NCBI GenBank assembly: GCA_030696775.1
Contig: JAUYRN010000005.1
Span: 248,001 to 312,000, forward strand
DNA from: Sulfuricurvum sp.
Lineage (GTDB): Bacteria; Campylobacterota; Campylobacteria; Campylobacterales; Sulfurimonadaceae
Length of the DNA: 64,000 nt
Direction of reading: 5' to 3'
In this document: in pieces, positions 45,544 to 54,124 of the stretch
Layout: each line of letters starts with the position of its first letter
How positions within the stretch are numbered: position 1 is the first letter of the stretch
Notes under the pieces: model-generated
Seen by the model: only the letters and a program-made list of their open reading frames with translations
The model's database searches: none
Told to the model about the DNA's origin: nothing
Made by a program: the position numbers and the translations under genes

Positions 45544-45604
45544 CCGTTCGCCCTGAGCCTGTCGAAGGGTAATTTTTATGGTTCGACAAGCTCACCACGA
45601 ACGG
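45544..45604. repeat. 61-bp imperfect inverted repeat (GTCGAA-type dispersed element)
   Basis: Arms of 23 nt at 45544-45566 and 45582-45604 pair with four mismatches around a 15-nt centre. They carry CCGTTCG, TGAGC and TGTCGAA in the left arm and the inverse in the right. Elements of this CGTTCGCCCTGAGC-GTCGAA type are widespread in bacterial genomes, as I recall. It lies in the 145-nt gap between the DUF188 gene and gdhA and could terminate transcription. No other copy was seen in this window. Confidence 0.8.
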
Positions 45605-45644
45605 AGATTTGTTGCGTAATATCAGATGATATAATGGAGAAAAA

Positions 45645-46997
45645 ATGATTGAAAATATATTAGCCAATTTAGAACGTACCAACTGCGCCATGGATGGCAC
45701 ATTTATTCAAGCAGTAAGTGAAGTGCTGAATTCGTTAGAACCAATTCTTCAAAGTGATACGAAATACCAGACGTATGCTATTTTAGAGCGTCTTATTGTT
45801 CCTGATCGCGAAATTCGCTTTAAAGTCCAATGGTTGGATGACAATAATAATGTGCACATCAACAATGGCTATCGTGTGCAGTTTAATAATGCCCTTGGAC
45901 CCTACAAAGGGGGTCTTCGTTTTCACAGCAGTGTGAATTCGGGAGTCTTAAAATTTCTGGCATTTGAGCAGATTTTTAAAAATTCTTTGACCGGATTACC
46001 CATAGGCGGTGCCAAAGGGGGATCGGATTTCGACCCAAAAGGGAAGAGTGATTTTGAAATTATGAAGTTTTGCCATGCTTTTATGCGAGAGCTTCATCAA
46101 TACATCGGTGCTCGGCTGGATGTTCCTGCGGGAGATATTGGGGTAGGTACTCGTGAAATCGGATTCTTGTTTGGAGAGTACAAAAAGATTACACGTAATT
46201 ATGATGGGGTTCTAAGCGGAAAGCCGTATGCGTTTGGAGGGTCGTTGATGCGTCCGGAAGCGACAGGATACGGTGTTGTCTATTTCACGGTGGAGATGTT
46301 AAAAGAAGAGTTTGGCGATTCACTGTGGGGTAAAGTATGTTGTGTGAGCGGTGCTGGAAATGTGGCATTGCATACGATTGAAAAGCTTCAATATTTTGGT
46401 GCGAAAGTGGTCACGTGCAGTGATAGCGAAGGATCTATTTATGATCCAAACGGCATTGATCTTCTTTTACTGAAAAGTCTTAAAGGCAATGGAAAACGAT
46501 TATCACTGGAAAATTATATACTGCAACGGTTTGATTGCGTTTACACTAAAAAAGAAGATTATCCGCATGAAGCGCATGCTGTATGGAGTACTCCGTGTTA
46601 TGCGGCATTTCCATGTGCAACTCAAAATGAATTAACTTTTAACGATGCGGTTACGTTGTTAAACAATGGTATCCGCACCATAGTGGAAGGGGCAAATATG
46701 CCAACAGTACCTGAGGCTATTGAAGTATTTCAGAAAAACGGAGTTTTATTTGTACCGGGCAAAGCTGCTAATGCAGGAGGAGTTGCGGTGAGTGAGTTTG
46801 AGATGTCTCAAAATGCTTCGATGGAGAAATGGGATTTTGACAAAGTAGACCGTAAACTCAACGAGATCATGTGTCAGATTTATAAACGGGTCTCTTTAAC
46901 GGCAAAAGAGTACGGACGTGAACGAAATTTTGTGGATGGGGCGAATATTGCCGCGTTTAAACGACTTTCTGAAGCGATGATCCTTGAGGGCGTCTAA
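45645..46997 (+). CDS. gdhA: Glutamate dehydrogenase
   Basis: GdhA makes glutamate from 2-oxoglutarate and ammonia. The 450-residue length and layout match the hexameric, usually NADP-dependent group. Visible segments are GPYKGGLRFH, LPIGGAKGGSDFDPKGKS with the catalytic Lys, DVPAGDIGVGTREIGF, and the nucleotide fold VSGAGNVALHTIEKL. The start ATG is preceded by GGAG. Cofactor use is inferred from family membership, not from a diagnostic residue I could verify. Confidence 0.95.
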   Translation: MIENILANLERTNCAMDGTFIQAVSEVLNSLEPILQSDTKYQTYAILERLIVPDREIRFKVQWLDDNNNVHINNGYRVQFNNALGPYKGGLRFHSSVNSGVLKFLAFEQIFKNSLTGLPIGGAKGGSDFDPKGKSDFEIMKFCHAFMRELHQYIGARLDVPAGDIGVGTREIGFLFGEYKKITRNYDGVLSGKPYAFGGSLMRPEATGYGVVYFTVEMLKEEFGDSLWGKVCCVSGAGNVALHTIEKLQYFGAKVVTCSDSEGSIYDPNGIDLLLLKSLKGNGKRLSLENYILQRFDCVYTKKEDYPHEAHAVWSTPCYAAFPCATQNELTFNDAVTLLNNGIRTIVEGANMPTVPEAIEVFQKNGVLFVPGKAANAGGVAVSEFEMSQNASMEKWDFDKVDRKLNEIMCQIYKRVSLTAKEYGRERNFVDGANIAAFKRLSEAMILEGV

Positions 46998-47037
46998 TGA
47001 TTAACATACAATTAACATATATTTACCGAAGTGCGAC

Positions 47038-47043
47038 TACAAT
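47038..47043 (+). promoter_or_regulatory. -10 box for ccsBA
   Basis: TACAAT in GACTACAATTGC lies 31 nt before the ccsBA start. Confidence 0.45.
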
Positions 47044-47073
47044 TGCATCAATCTTATCAAGACAGGTCTTTTA

Positions 47074-50000
47074 ATGAATAAAATTTACTCTCTATTGAGC
47101 TCCATGAAAACTATGGCCGCTTTAATGTTGCTCTTTGCAATCACCATCGGTTATGCTACCTTTGTTGAAAATGATTACGGAACGATGAGCGCAAAAGCAG
47201 ATATTTACAATGCACGATGGTTTGAGATTGTGCTGGGATTATTAGCCCTCAATCTTACGTTGAATATCCTTAAATTTAAAATGGCACGTAATGGGAAATG
47301 GCTTGTATTTACCTTTCACGTCGCATTTTTGATTATTCTTATCGGTGCTGCCGTGACTCGTTATATGGGTTATGAGGGGACAATGCACATTCGCGAAGGT
47401 GAATCTGCTAATGCAATAGTAAGTGCTGAACCCTATATCAGCTTTACCGTCAAAAAAGGGGAGAAAGAATACAACTTCCAAGAACAATTGTATCTTTCTA
47501 AACGCTCAGAAAATCATTTTGAGAAAAAGCTAGATATTGGCGGAGAAATGATCGATGTAAAGCTTGAGAGCTATATGGGAAATGCTCACTACGAAGCGGT
47601 TGCCGATCCTAAAGGTTCTCCGATTTTAAACATGATGATTACTGCGGGTGCTGGCGGAGAGCAAGTGAGTTTGAAGCAGGGTGATTTTTATGAGGCGAAT
47701 GATGTCGTGATTGATTTTGCTTCGAATAAAACATTTCAAAAACCGGTTATTGCTTTGAGCGTAGAGGGAGACAAGGTAGTTATGAACACTCCTGTTAACC
47801 TTAACGCATTAAACATGGATACCCAGCAGCCACATGCGATAACAGTCGGAAAAAATGTTCTAACGAATCGGACTCTTTTTCAAACCACTCAAAGCGGTTT
47901 TGTTTTACGTGCATTCTTACCAAAAGCTTCGATGGCACTTGTTTCCACACCTTCAAAAGGGCCAATGGTACAAGGGCAAGATGCTCTTACACTCAAAGTA
48001 AGTCGTGGGGGTAAAAGTGAAAATGTAGTGGCTTTAGGTAGCCCTGGAGTTGTGGGTGAAAATTCAACTGCAATATTGGGTGATGTTAGCGTCAATGTTG
48101 ATTATGGTTCGATTGAGCGAAAATTGCCATTTGCTCTTGCCCTTAATGATTTCCAGCTCGAGCGTTATCCGGGCTCAATGTCACCCGCTTCGTATGCGAG
48201 TGAAGTAACGCTTATTGATGAGCGTGCAGGGGTTAAAATGCCGTTTCGTATTTACATGAACCATATTCTTGACTATGAAAACTTTCGTTTTTTCCAATCC
48301 TCATTTGATCAAGATGAAATGGGAACTGTTCTCTCTGTTAATAAAGACCCAGGGACATTGATTACCTATATCGGATATTTGTTATTGGCAATAGGAATGT
48401 TTGGTGTGTTGATTGTTAAAAATGGTCGTTTCAATGGATTGAGTGAAAAACTCAAAAAATTGGATGCTCAAAAAATCGCGGCATCGTTTGCCTTGATGGC
48501 GATTATGTTTATGGGGACAAATTCTCATGCGGTGGAGGCTGAAAACCCTGTTATCCAAACGGCAAAAAGTTTTGATGCTGCTCATGCCGATAAATTCGGT
48601 CATTTGGTAGTGCAAGATTCCAGCGGACGAATGAAACCACTGGATACCCTTTCGAATGAAATTTTATCAAAACTCAGTCGTAGTAATAATGTTATGGGGC
48701 TTTCTCCTAATCAAGTCATTTTAGGGATGATGCTTCGTCCGGATGCATGGCGCGAGATTGCGATGATAAAAGTGGGAGACAAGGATGTTAACAAACTCAT
48801 CGGTCTTCCAGCTGAGGCTAAAACAGCGGCTTTTTCACAGTTTTTTGAATTCCCAGATGATATAACAGGCTATAAGTTAGCACAGTTAGTGGATGAAGCG
48901 ACGCGAAAAGCTCCGGGAAAACGGGATAAATTTGATAAAACATTATTGCAAATAGATGAACGGGTGAACGTTGCTTATATGGTCTATACGGGTTCATTGA
49001 TTCAGATGTGGCCAAAAGCGAATGATAAAGCGAACAAATGGAATGCCACCATCGAAGCGTTACAGACTCTTGATCCTAAAGATGCTCAAATGGTACGGAT
49101 GATGGCAGTAGGATATTTCAGTGCTGTTGATGCTGCCCTGAAAAGCGGAGATTGGACTGCAGCTGATAAAGCATTGACTCTGATTGACAAATACCAGCAT
49201 TTTGCAGGTGCAAGTGTTTATCCTAGCGAGAGCAAACTTGCTGTTGAGGTTTTTTACAATAAAACAAATATCTTTGAGCAACTGTGGCCTTTGTATTTTC
49301 TGGTAGGCTTTATCTTGTTGATCTTATCGTTTGTCAAAATCTTGAAACCTGATTTCAAGTTAGAGTTTTTTAGCAAAGCAACGTTGGGACTCTTGATCCT
49401 CTTCTTTTTTGCTCATACCGCAGGTCTTGCAATGCGTTGGTACATCTCAGGTCATGCACCATGGTCAAATGGCTACGAATCGATGATTTATATCGGTTGG
49501 GCAACGGTATTGGCCGGATTTATCTTTTCAGGCAAATCGCCGATTACGTTAGCCGCTACTGGAATTTTAACCGGTCTTATTTTGTTTGTTGCGCATTTAA
49601 ACTGGATGGATCCTCAGGTGACCAATCTAGTACCGGTGCTTCAATCGTACTGGTTGAGTATTCACGTTTCTATGATTACAGCGAGCTATGGCTTTTTGGG
49701 GCTTGGGGCTTTACTTGGGATGATTACTCTCATCTTATTTATCCTCAAAAATCCAAACAATGAAGCGCGTCTGAATTTAGCGATCAAAGAGCTCAACGCG
49801 ATCAATGAGATGAGTCTTATTATCGGCTTGGTTCTTCTTACGGTTGGAAACTTCCTTGGAGGAGTTTGGGCGAATGAGAGCTGGGGACGCTACTGGGGCT
49901 GGGACCCAAAAGAGACGTGGGCATTGGTCACTATCTTGGTCTATGCAGTAGTTATCCATCTTCGTATGATTAAGGGTGCGTATAACGACTTTTCATTCAG

Positions 50001-50184
50001 TGTTATTTCATTATTGGCATTTACGTCGGTATTGATGACCTATTTCGGAGTAAACTACTATCTTGCAGGAATGCATTCGTATGCAAAAGGTGATCCGGTT
50101 CCGGTTCCTGATTTCGTTCCGTGGGCGTATGCGACAGTAGCTATTGTTATTGCGATGGCGTATCCGAAGCGTTCTACGAAGTAA
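47074..50184 (+). CDS. Fused cytochrome c biogenesis protein CcsBA (ResB-ResC, System II)
   Basis: CcsBA exports haem and attaches it to apocytochromes c on the periplasmic side. The 1036-residue protein joins a ResB/CcsB half to a CcsA half. The first half opens with TM helices (TMAALMLLFAITIGYATFVE) and a large periplasmic domain. The second half starts at about residue 730 with about eight helices and the haem-binding WWD motif WANESWGRYWGWDPKETWA. The fused form is typical of Campylobacterota. It would mature the small cytochrome c encoded at 13726. A hairpin follows directly. Confidence 0.95.
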   Translation: MNKIYSLLSSMKTMAALMLLFAITIGYATFVENDYGTMSAKADIYNARWFEIVLGLLALNLTLNILKFKMARNGKWLVFTFHVAFLIILIGAAVTRYMGYEGTMHIREGESANAIVSAEPYISFTVKKGEKEYNFQEQLYLSKRSENHFEKKLDIGGEMIDVKLESYMGNAHYEAVADPKGSPILNMMITAGAGGEQVSLKQGDFYEANDVVIDFASNKTFQKPVIALSVEGDKVVMNTPVNLNALNMDTQQPHAITVGKNVLTNRTLFQTTQSGFVLRAFLPKASMALVSTPSKGPMVQGQDALTLKVSRGGKSENVVALGSPGVVGENSTAILGDVSVNVDYGSIERKLPFALALNDFQLERYPGSMSPASYASEVTLIDERAGVKMPFRIYMNHILDYENFRFFQSSFDQDEMGTVLSVNKDPGTLITYIGYLLLAIGMFGVLIVKNGRFNGLSEKLKKLDAQKIAASFALMAIMFMGTNSHAVEAENPVIQTAKSFDAAHADKFGHLVVQDSSGRMKPLDTLSNEILSKLSRSNNVMGLSPNQVILGMMLRPDAWREIAMIKVGDKDVNKLIGLPAEAKTAAFSQFFEFPDDITGYKLAQLVDEATRKAPGKRDKFDKTLLQIDERVNVAYMVYTGSLIQMWPKANDKANKWNATIEALQTLDPKDAQMVRMMAVGYFSAVDAALKSGDWTAADKALTLIDKYQHFAGASVYPSESKLAVEVFYNKTNIFEQLWPLYFLVGFILLILSFVKILKPDFKLEFFSKATLGLLILFFFAHTAGLAMRWYISGHAPWSNGYESMIYIGWATVLAGFIFSGKSPITLAATGILTGLILFVAHLNWMDPQVTNLVPVLQSYWLSIHVSMITASYGFLGLGALLGMITLILFILKNPNNEARLNLAIKELNAINEMSLIIGLVLLTVGNFLGGVWANESWGRYWGWDPKETWALVTILVYAVVIHLRMIKGAYNDFSFSVISLLAFTSVLMTYFGVNYYLAGMHSYAKGDPVPVPDFVPWAYATVAIVIAMAYPKRSTK

Positions 50185-50192
50185 CTTTTCTT

Positions 50193-50218
50193 GTCATTCC
50201 CGCGAAGGTGGGAATGAC
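50193..50218. terminator. Bidirectional hairpin between ccsBA and dnaJ
   Basis: GTCATTCCC (50193-50201) and GGGAATGAC (50210-50218) form a 9-bp perfect stem with an 8-nt loop, centred between the two convergent genes and only 6 nt from the dnaJ stop. The sequence belongs to the same class as the elements at 32384 and 40868. Confidence 0.75.
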
Positions 50219-50224
50219 GAACTC

Positions 50225-51340
50225 TTATTTAAACCACCCTTTTACTTTTTCAAATGTCGATTCAAAAAGACTTTCATGAGGCTTGGATTCGATTCCAAAA
50301 CTTGCTTGCAGTTTTTGCAATAGTTCTTCTTGTTCAGTCGTGAGACGATTTGGGTAGGTGAGGGTAATTTGGGCGATCATATCCCCCTTGCCATGTCCAT
50401 GGACGTCAGCAATTCCTTCACCTTTAAAGCGGTAGTGTTGTTTGTCTTTGGTTCCTGTTTCGAGTTCCAAGGTTACTTCGCCATTGAGTGATGGGATCGT
50501 GACGTCTTCGCCAAGAACTGCTTGGGTGAAAAAGATGGGAACTTCGAGGTAGACATCATTTCCATTACGGATAAAGTGACTGTCTTCTTCGACCTCGAAT
50601 GTGACATACAAATCTCCTCGTACACCGCTTTTACCCATATTTCCACGTCCTGAAACGCGCAAACGGTTACCGTTATCGATACCTGCCGGAACTTTTACGG
50701 TGACTTTTTCTTTTGCTTCGGTGTAGCTTTTCCCTTTACAGTCGGTACATTTCTCACTCGCCATTGTCCCCTCACCATGACACGCAGGACAGGTCTGTGA
50801 GAACGTCATGAACCCTTGACGGACATACACTTGCCCTTTGCCGCCGCATTGGCTGCAGCTGGTGACTTTCGCGTCTTTAGCTCCGGTTCCTTTACAGGTT
50901 TTACATGAAGTTTTAGCGTTGAATGTTACTTCTTTCTCGCATCCAAAAACGGCTTCTTTGAAGCTGATACGCATTTCCACACCCATGTCGAGAGGAAACT
51001 TATCACTTGGAGCACGAGATTGACGACTGCGGCCACCGCCTGCAAAGCCGTTAAACATCTCTTCGAAAACACTTCCAAGGTCATCAAATCCGCCACGGCT
51101 GCGTCCGCCACCGCCTTGTAAACCTTCTTTACCATAACGATCATAGACGGAGCGCTGTTGATCGTCGCTGAGTACTTGATACGCTTCATTGCAGAGTTTG
51201 AACTTATGTTCTGCGGTAGCATCATTAGGGTTACGGTCAGGATGGTAAAGTTTTGCCATTTTACGGTAGGCTTTTTTGATTTCGTCTCCGTTAGCACTTT
51301 TGGTAACTTCTAAAATTTCATAATAACTCAAATTTTCCAC
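50225..51340 (-). CDS. dnaJ: Chaperone protein DnaJ
   Basis: DnaJ delivers substrates to DnaK and stimulates its ATPase. I start it at GTG 51340, giving [20 protein letters not shown] at the N-terminus, because GGAGAT lies 5 nt upstream and the preceding in-frame residues do not look like DnaJ. The 371-residue product has the J-domain with HPD, a Gly/Phe-rich linker near residues 75-115, four CxxCxGxG-type zinc repeats ([32 protein letters not shown]) and the C-terminal substrate domains. It is not next to dnaK and grpE here. It diverges from recR. Confidence 0.97.
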   Translation of the reverse strand: MENLSYYEILEVTKSANGDEIKKAYRKMAKLYHPDRNPNDATAEHKFKLCNEAYQVLSDDQQRSVYDRYGKEGLQGGGGRSRGGFDDLGSVFEEMFNGFAGGGRSRQSRAPSDKFPLDMGVEMRISFKEAVFGCEKEVTFNAKTSCKTCKGTGAKDAKVTSCSQCGGKGQVYVRQGFMTFSQTCPACHGEGTMASEKCTDCKGKSYTEAKEKVTVKVPAGIDNGNRLRVSGRGNMGKSGVRGDLYVTFEVEEDSHFIRNGNDVYLEVPIFFTQAVLGEDVTIPSLNGEVTLELETGTKDKQHYRFKGEGIADVHGHGKGDMIAQITLTYPNRLTTEQEELLQKLQASFGIESKPHESLFESTFEKVKGWFK

Positions 51341-51365
51341 GCATAATCTCCAAAATTTTTTGCGA

Positions 51366-51371
51366 ATTATA
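51366..51371 (-). promoter_or_regulatory. -10 box for dnaJ
   Basis: TATAAT on the minus strand (context GTGGTATAATTCGC) lies 26 nt before the GTG start. No heat-shock element was recognised. Confidence 0.6.
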
Positions 51372-51411
51372 CCACAGCTTACTTGAGTCACAAAGACTAA
51401 AGATATTTTGC

Positions 51412-51417
51412 TACAAT
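51412..51417 (+). promoter_or_regulatory. -10 box for recR
   Basis: TACAAT in TTGCTACAATAGC ends only 6 nt before the recR ATG, so if used the message would be leaderless or nearly so. Confidence 0.4.
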
Positions 51418-51423
51418 AGCAGT

Positions 51424-51993
51424 ATGAAACGTTCCCTAGAAAAATTTAATCGCCTTGTCGATGCTCTCCAACAACTTCCGACTATTGGACAAAAATCGGC
51501 AACACGTCTTGCCTATCATTTGGTGATGCATGATACTTTTGGTGCGCTAAAACTCGCGCATGCTATTGAAAATGCCGTTACCAGTTTAAAAAAATGCCGC
51601 TCTTGCGGTGGATTAAGTGAAGATGAACTGTGTGCTATATGTAGTGACGAGCATCGTAATCACGAAGTGCTGTGCATTGTAGAAAATGCCAAAGAGATTT
51701 TGATGTTTGAAGAAAATGCTTTGTTTGATGGGCGTTATTTTGTACTGGATTCTCTTGAAGAACTTGATATAGCTCACCTTCGTGCCATCATCAACAGCGG
51801 AATAAAAGAGGTGATTTTTGCTCTTACTCCCTCAATTGCTAATCAAGGAGTGATGCTTTATATCGAAGATAAGCTAATGGAATGCGATGTACGATTCAGC
51901 CGTATTGCGCAGGGGGTTCCCACTGGAGTTAGTTTGGAGAATGTGGACATTCTCTCGCTTTCAAAGGCACTCGAAGATAGGGTCAGTATTTAA
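51424..51993 (+). CDS. recR: Recombination protein RecR
   Basis: RecR works with RecO (and RecF) to load RecA on gapped DNA. The 189-residue product has an N-terminal helix-hairpin-helix region ([16 protein letters not shown]), a zinc finger with CRSCGG and CAIC, and a TOPRIM domain beginning [11 protein letters not shown] with the conserved Glu. Its end carries [12 protein letters not shown], close to the Walker-like RecR C-terminal motif. Its stop codon interlocks with the stop of the convergent channel gene (4-nt overlap). Confidence 0.96.
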   Translation: MKRSLEKFNRLVDALQQLPTIGQKSATRLAYHLVMHDTFGALKLAHAIENAVTSLKKCRSCGGLSEDELCAICSDEHRNHEVLCIVENAKEILMFEENALFDGRYFVLDSLEELDIAHLRAIINSGIKEVIFALTPSIANQGVMLYIEDKLMECDVRFSRIAQGVPTGVSLENVDILSLSKALEDRVSI

Positions 51994-53654
51994 GCTTTTT
52001 TCCAAGGCAGCGTGAAGCGTTTTTCTTCTTTACCGTGAATAACATAATAGAGCTCGTAATAATGATTGACGATGGTTTTGAAACGAGCCAAGCTTGGTTT
52101 TGTAGTGGCAAAAAGAAGATGATCACCATCGTTTAAAAGAGTTGAATTATCCGGTAATAGAATAAAATCTCCTTTATCGCGCATGAGTCCCAGTATGACG
52201 ATTTCAAGATCTTGACCGTCTTTGTATGGATTGCTAAGCAGTTGGCCTAGCGTAACGGGAGTATGTGCGAGAAACTGGCTGAGTGCATACATCGTATTTT
52301 TATTAATTGTCATTTCCAGCAGTGCAGGGCGTTTGTTGACTTTATCTGTGATGGTAAGCAACGTGTTCATCAGCTTTTCTTTGTTAAAAACTGAAATACC
52401 TTCGATGAAATTAAAGGTCATAGGGCGATCGATGTAGTTGTATCCGTCGAGTGCTGCGATTTGATCAAGGACAAAAATTTTATCAACACGAAGATGGGAA
52501 AATAAACTTCGTTCTTCCAGTTCATTTTCTCGAACGATGGCAAAAATAGTCGGGTTAAGAGACCTAGCCGTTGCAATAATAGAGAGATTGATCGCATCAT
52601 CATTGGTTCCGGCAATAATGCAGGATGCTTCTAAAATTCCTGCTTCAAGGAAAAAATCTTGGTCGGAAGAGACTTTTTCATGAATTTCTTTGTTGATGTC
52701 CAAATACGTGTAGTTGATCCCATTTTTATCTAAAGTATTTTGAATTGTCTTTCCGAATCGTCCGCGAGAACATACAATGTATTTTCCCATAGGGAGAACA
52801 TCGCTTTTACTAACGTGTAAGTTCCCCCCTTGTACCCAGCTTAAAAGATTAAAAAGATAGGGTGATTTAAGGGCGAAATCAATGCGTTGGGCAATGATAG
52901 AAAAAATATCAATAACATGGTTTACACCGATATTACTGAGATTTTCACCTCCATGTCTGACCCCAGAACGGGCGATTATCTCTAAGTTTTCGTTTAGGAT
53001 TCTGGCCCGTACTGAGATTTTTAGATTGAGCTGATCATCATCGAAAAGGGTCACGATAAATTTACATTTTGGAGATTGAACACCGGACGATTTGAGAACA
53101 TCGGTCATCGACGCATCTGCAACAATAGCAGGGATAGAAGGCATGTAAAGTTCACTTTGGAGCGATTCAATTTTTTCTACATTTTTATCGATGACAACAA
53201 TACGGTAGAGATTATCGTTCGTCAATCGATCTATGAGAAGTTTTCCCGCATCGGTATAGCCGCAGATGATGATAAAGTCTTGACTCAGATGGCGTACTTT
53301 ACGTCGAAATGAATTCATTTTTAGAGCATATAAAAACATTTTGTCTTGAAGCAGGGCGATGATGGAACCTAAAGCATAAAGCCATGCGGGAACCGTTGCA
53401 TAAATAGTCATAAATACGACAATGCGTTGAGGATAACTAAAAGGATAGGGGATCTCACCAAAGCCAATGGTGGTTGCGGTATAAGCAACGATGTACATGG
53501 CATCAAAAAAAGTCAAATGGGCAGGATGTCCCTGCGCATCGATTCCAGGTACTATGGTTAAGAGGATAACCGGTATAGCATGAGCGATGTTCAAAACAAT
53601 GAGGGGAGCCCTCATTTTTCGTAAAAAAAGCCAGATAGAGGATTCATTATTCAT
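51990..53654 (-). CDS. Potassium-channel-like protein with two RCK (TrkA-N) domains
   Basis: The protein looks like a 2TM potassium channel or sensor. It has a first helix at about residues 14-36, a pore loop with the filter-like TTIGFGEIP (canonical TVGYG), and a second helix at about 75-100. RCK-type domains begin near residues 128 (FIIICGYTDAGKLLIDRL) and 307 (YIVCSRGRFGKTIQ). A C-terminal TrkA_C-like end has DKGDFILLPD and LNDGDHLLFAT. Both nucleotide motifs deviate from GxGxxG, so ligand binding is uncertain. It follows the small membrane gene by 7 nt. Confidence 0.85.
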   Translation of the reverse strand: MNNESSIWLFLRKMRAPLIVLNIAHAIPVILLTIVPGIDAQGHPAHLTFFDAMYIVAYTATTIGFGEIPYPFSYPQRIVVFMTIYATVPAWLYALGSIIALLQDKMFLYALKMNSFRRKVRHLSQDFIIICGYTDAGKLLIDRLTNDNLYRIVVIDKNVEKIESLQSELYMPSIPAIVADASMTDVLKSSGVQSPKCKFIVTLFDDDQLNLKISVRARILNENLEIIARSGVRHGGENLSNIGVNHVIDIFSIIAQRIDFALKSPYLFNLLSWVQGGNLHVSKSDVLPMGKYIVCSRGRFGKTIQNTLDKNGINYTYLDINKEIHEKVSSDQDFFLEAGILEASCIIAGTNDDAINLSIIATARSLNPTIFAIVRENELEERSLFSHLRVDKIFVLDQIAALDGYNYIDRPMTFNFIEGISVFNKEKLMNTLLTITDKVNKRPALLEMTINKNTMYALSQFLAHTPVTLGQLLSNPYKDGQDLEIVILGLMRDKGDFILLPDNSTLLNDGDHLLFATTKPSLARFKTIVNHYYELYYVIHGKEEKRFTLPWKKA

Positions 53655-53661
53655 AAGCGTA

Positions 53662-54039
53662 TTAGCGTTTCAATAATAAGGTTTCACCAACGAATAATGA
53701 GACAGAGATAATATTAGCAACCAATGCTCCTGTTGCGAGAGAGACAACAACGGTAAAAAGTTCAGGAGTCATGACGCTGGTCATATTTACAATACCCCAA
53801 ACTGATGCGGCGGCAATGAGTTGTAAGTCAGCAACAAAACTTGTCGCGAGCAATACGGATCCCGTTTGTGTTTTATCTCCAAGTTTCATAATGGTGGCAA
53901 TGAGATTGACGACAATAGTGGCGACAAGTTCATAAACGCTGTGATACGCGATAACATCAATATCTCCCACAACAAACCCAAAGTTAAGGGTTAATGCAAG
54001 GATAATAAAAAAACCTGAGATTACTTTTTCTGAATTCAT
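53662..54039 (-). CDS. Small four-helix membrane protein (DUF6394-like)
   Basis: The 125-residue product has four hydrophobic segments, at about residues 8-28, 34-52, 60-82 and 92-118. It matches from memory a short Campylobacterota family, DUF6394, which I cannot confirm here. The stretch VYELVATIVVNLIATIMKLGD appears well defined, followed by GSVLLATSFVADLQLIAAA. It starts 85 nt before (downstream of) the glycoside-hydrolase-like gene and is 7 nt from the channel-like gene, so it may assist or sense with the channel. Function is unknown. Confidence 0.7.
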   Translation of the reverse strand: MNSEKVISGFFIILALTLNFGFVVGDIDVIAYHSVYELVATIVVNLIATIMKLGDKTQTGSVLLATSFVADLQLIAAASVWGIVNMTSVMTPELFTVVVSLATGALVANIISVSLFVGETLLLKR

Positions 54040-54124
54040 TGAATATCTCCTAAATTAAATAAAGAAGGAAATTGTATATTAAATTTCCTTTTGAGTTGTA
54101 GAAGTTACAGAAGTTTTAGGAGTT

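Noticed and set aside
45581-45600. GGTTCGA segment resembling a tRNA T-loop
   Set aside because: No acceptor, D or anticodon stems surround it; it is one arm of the inverted repeat at 45544-45604.
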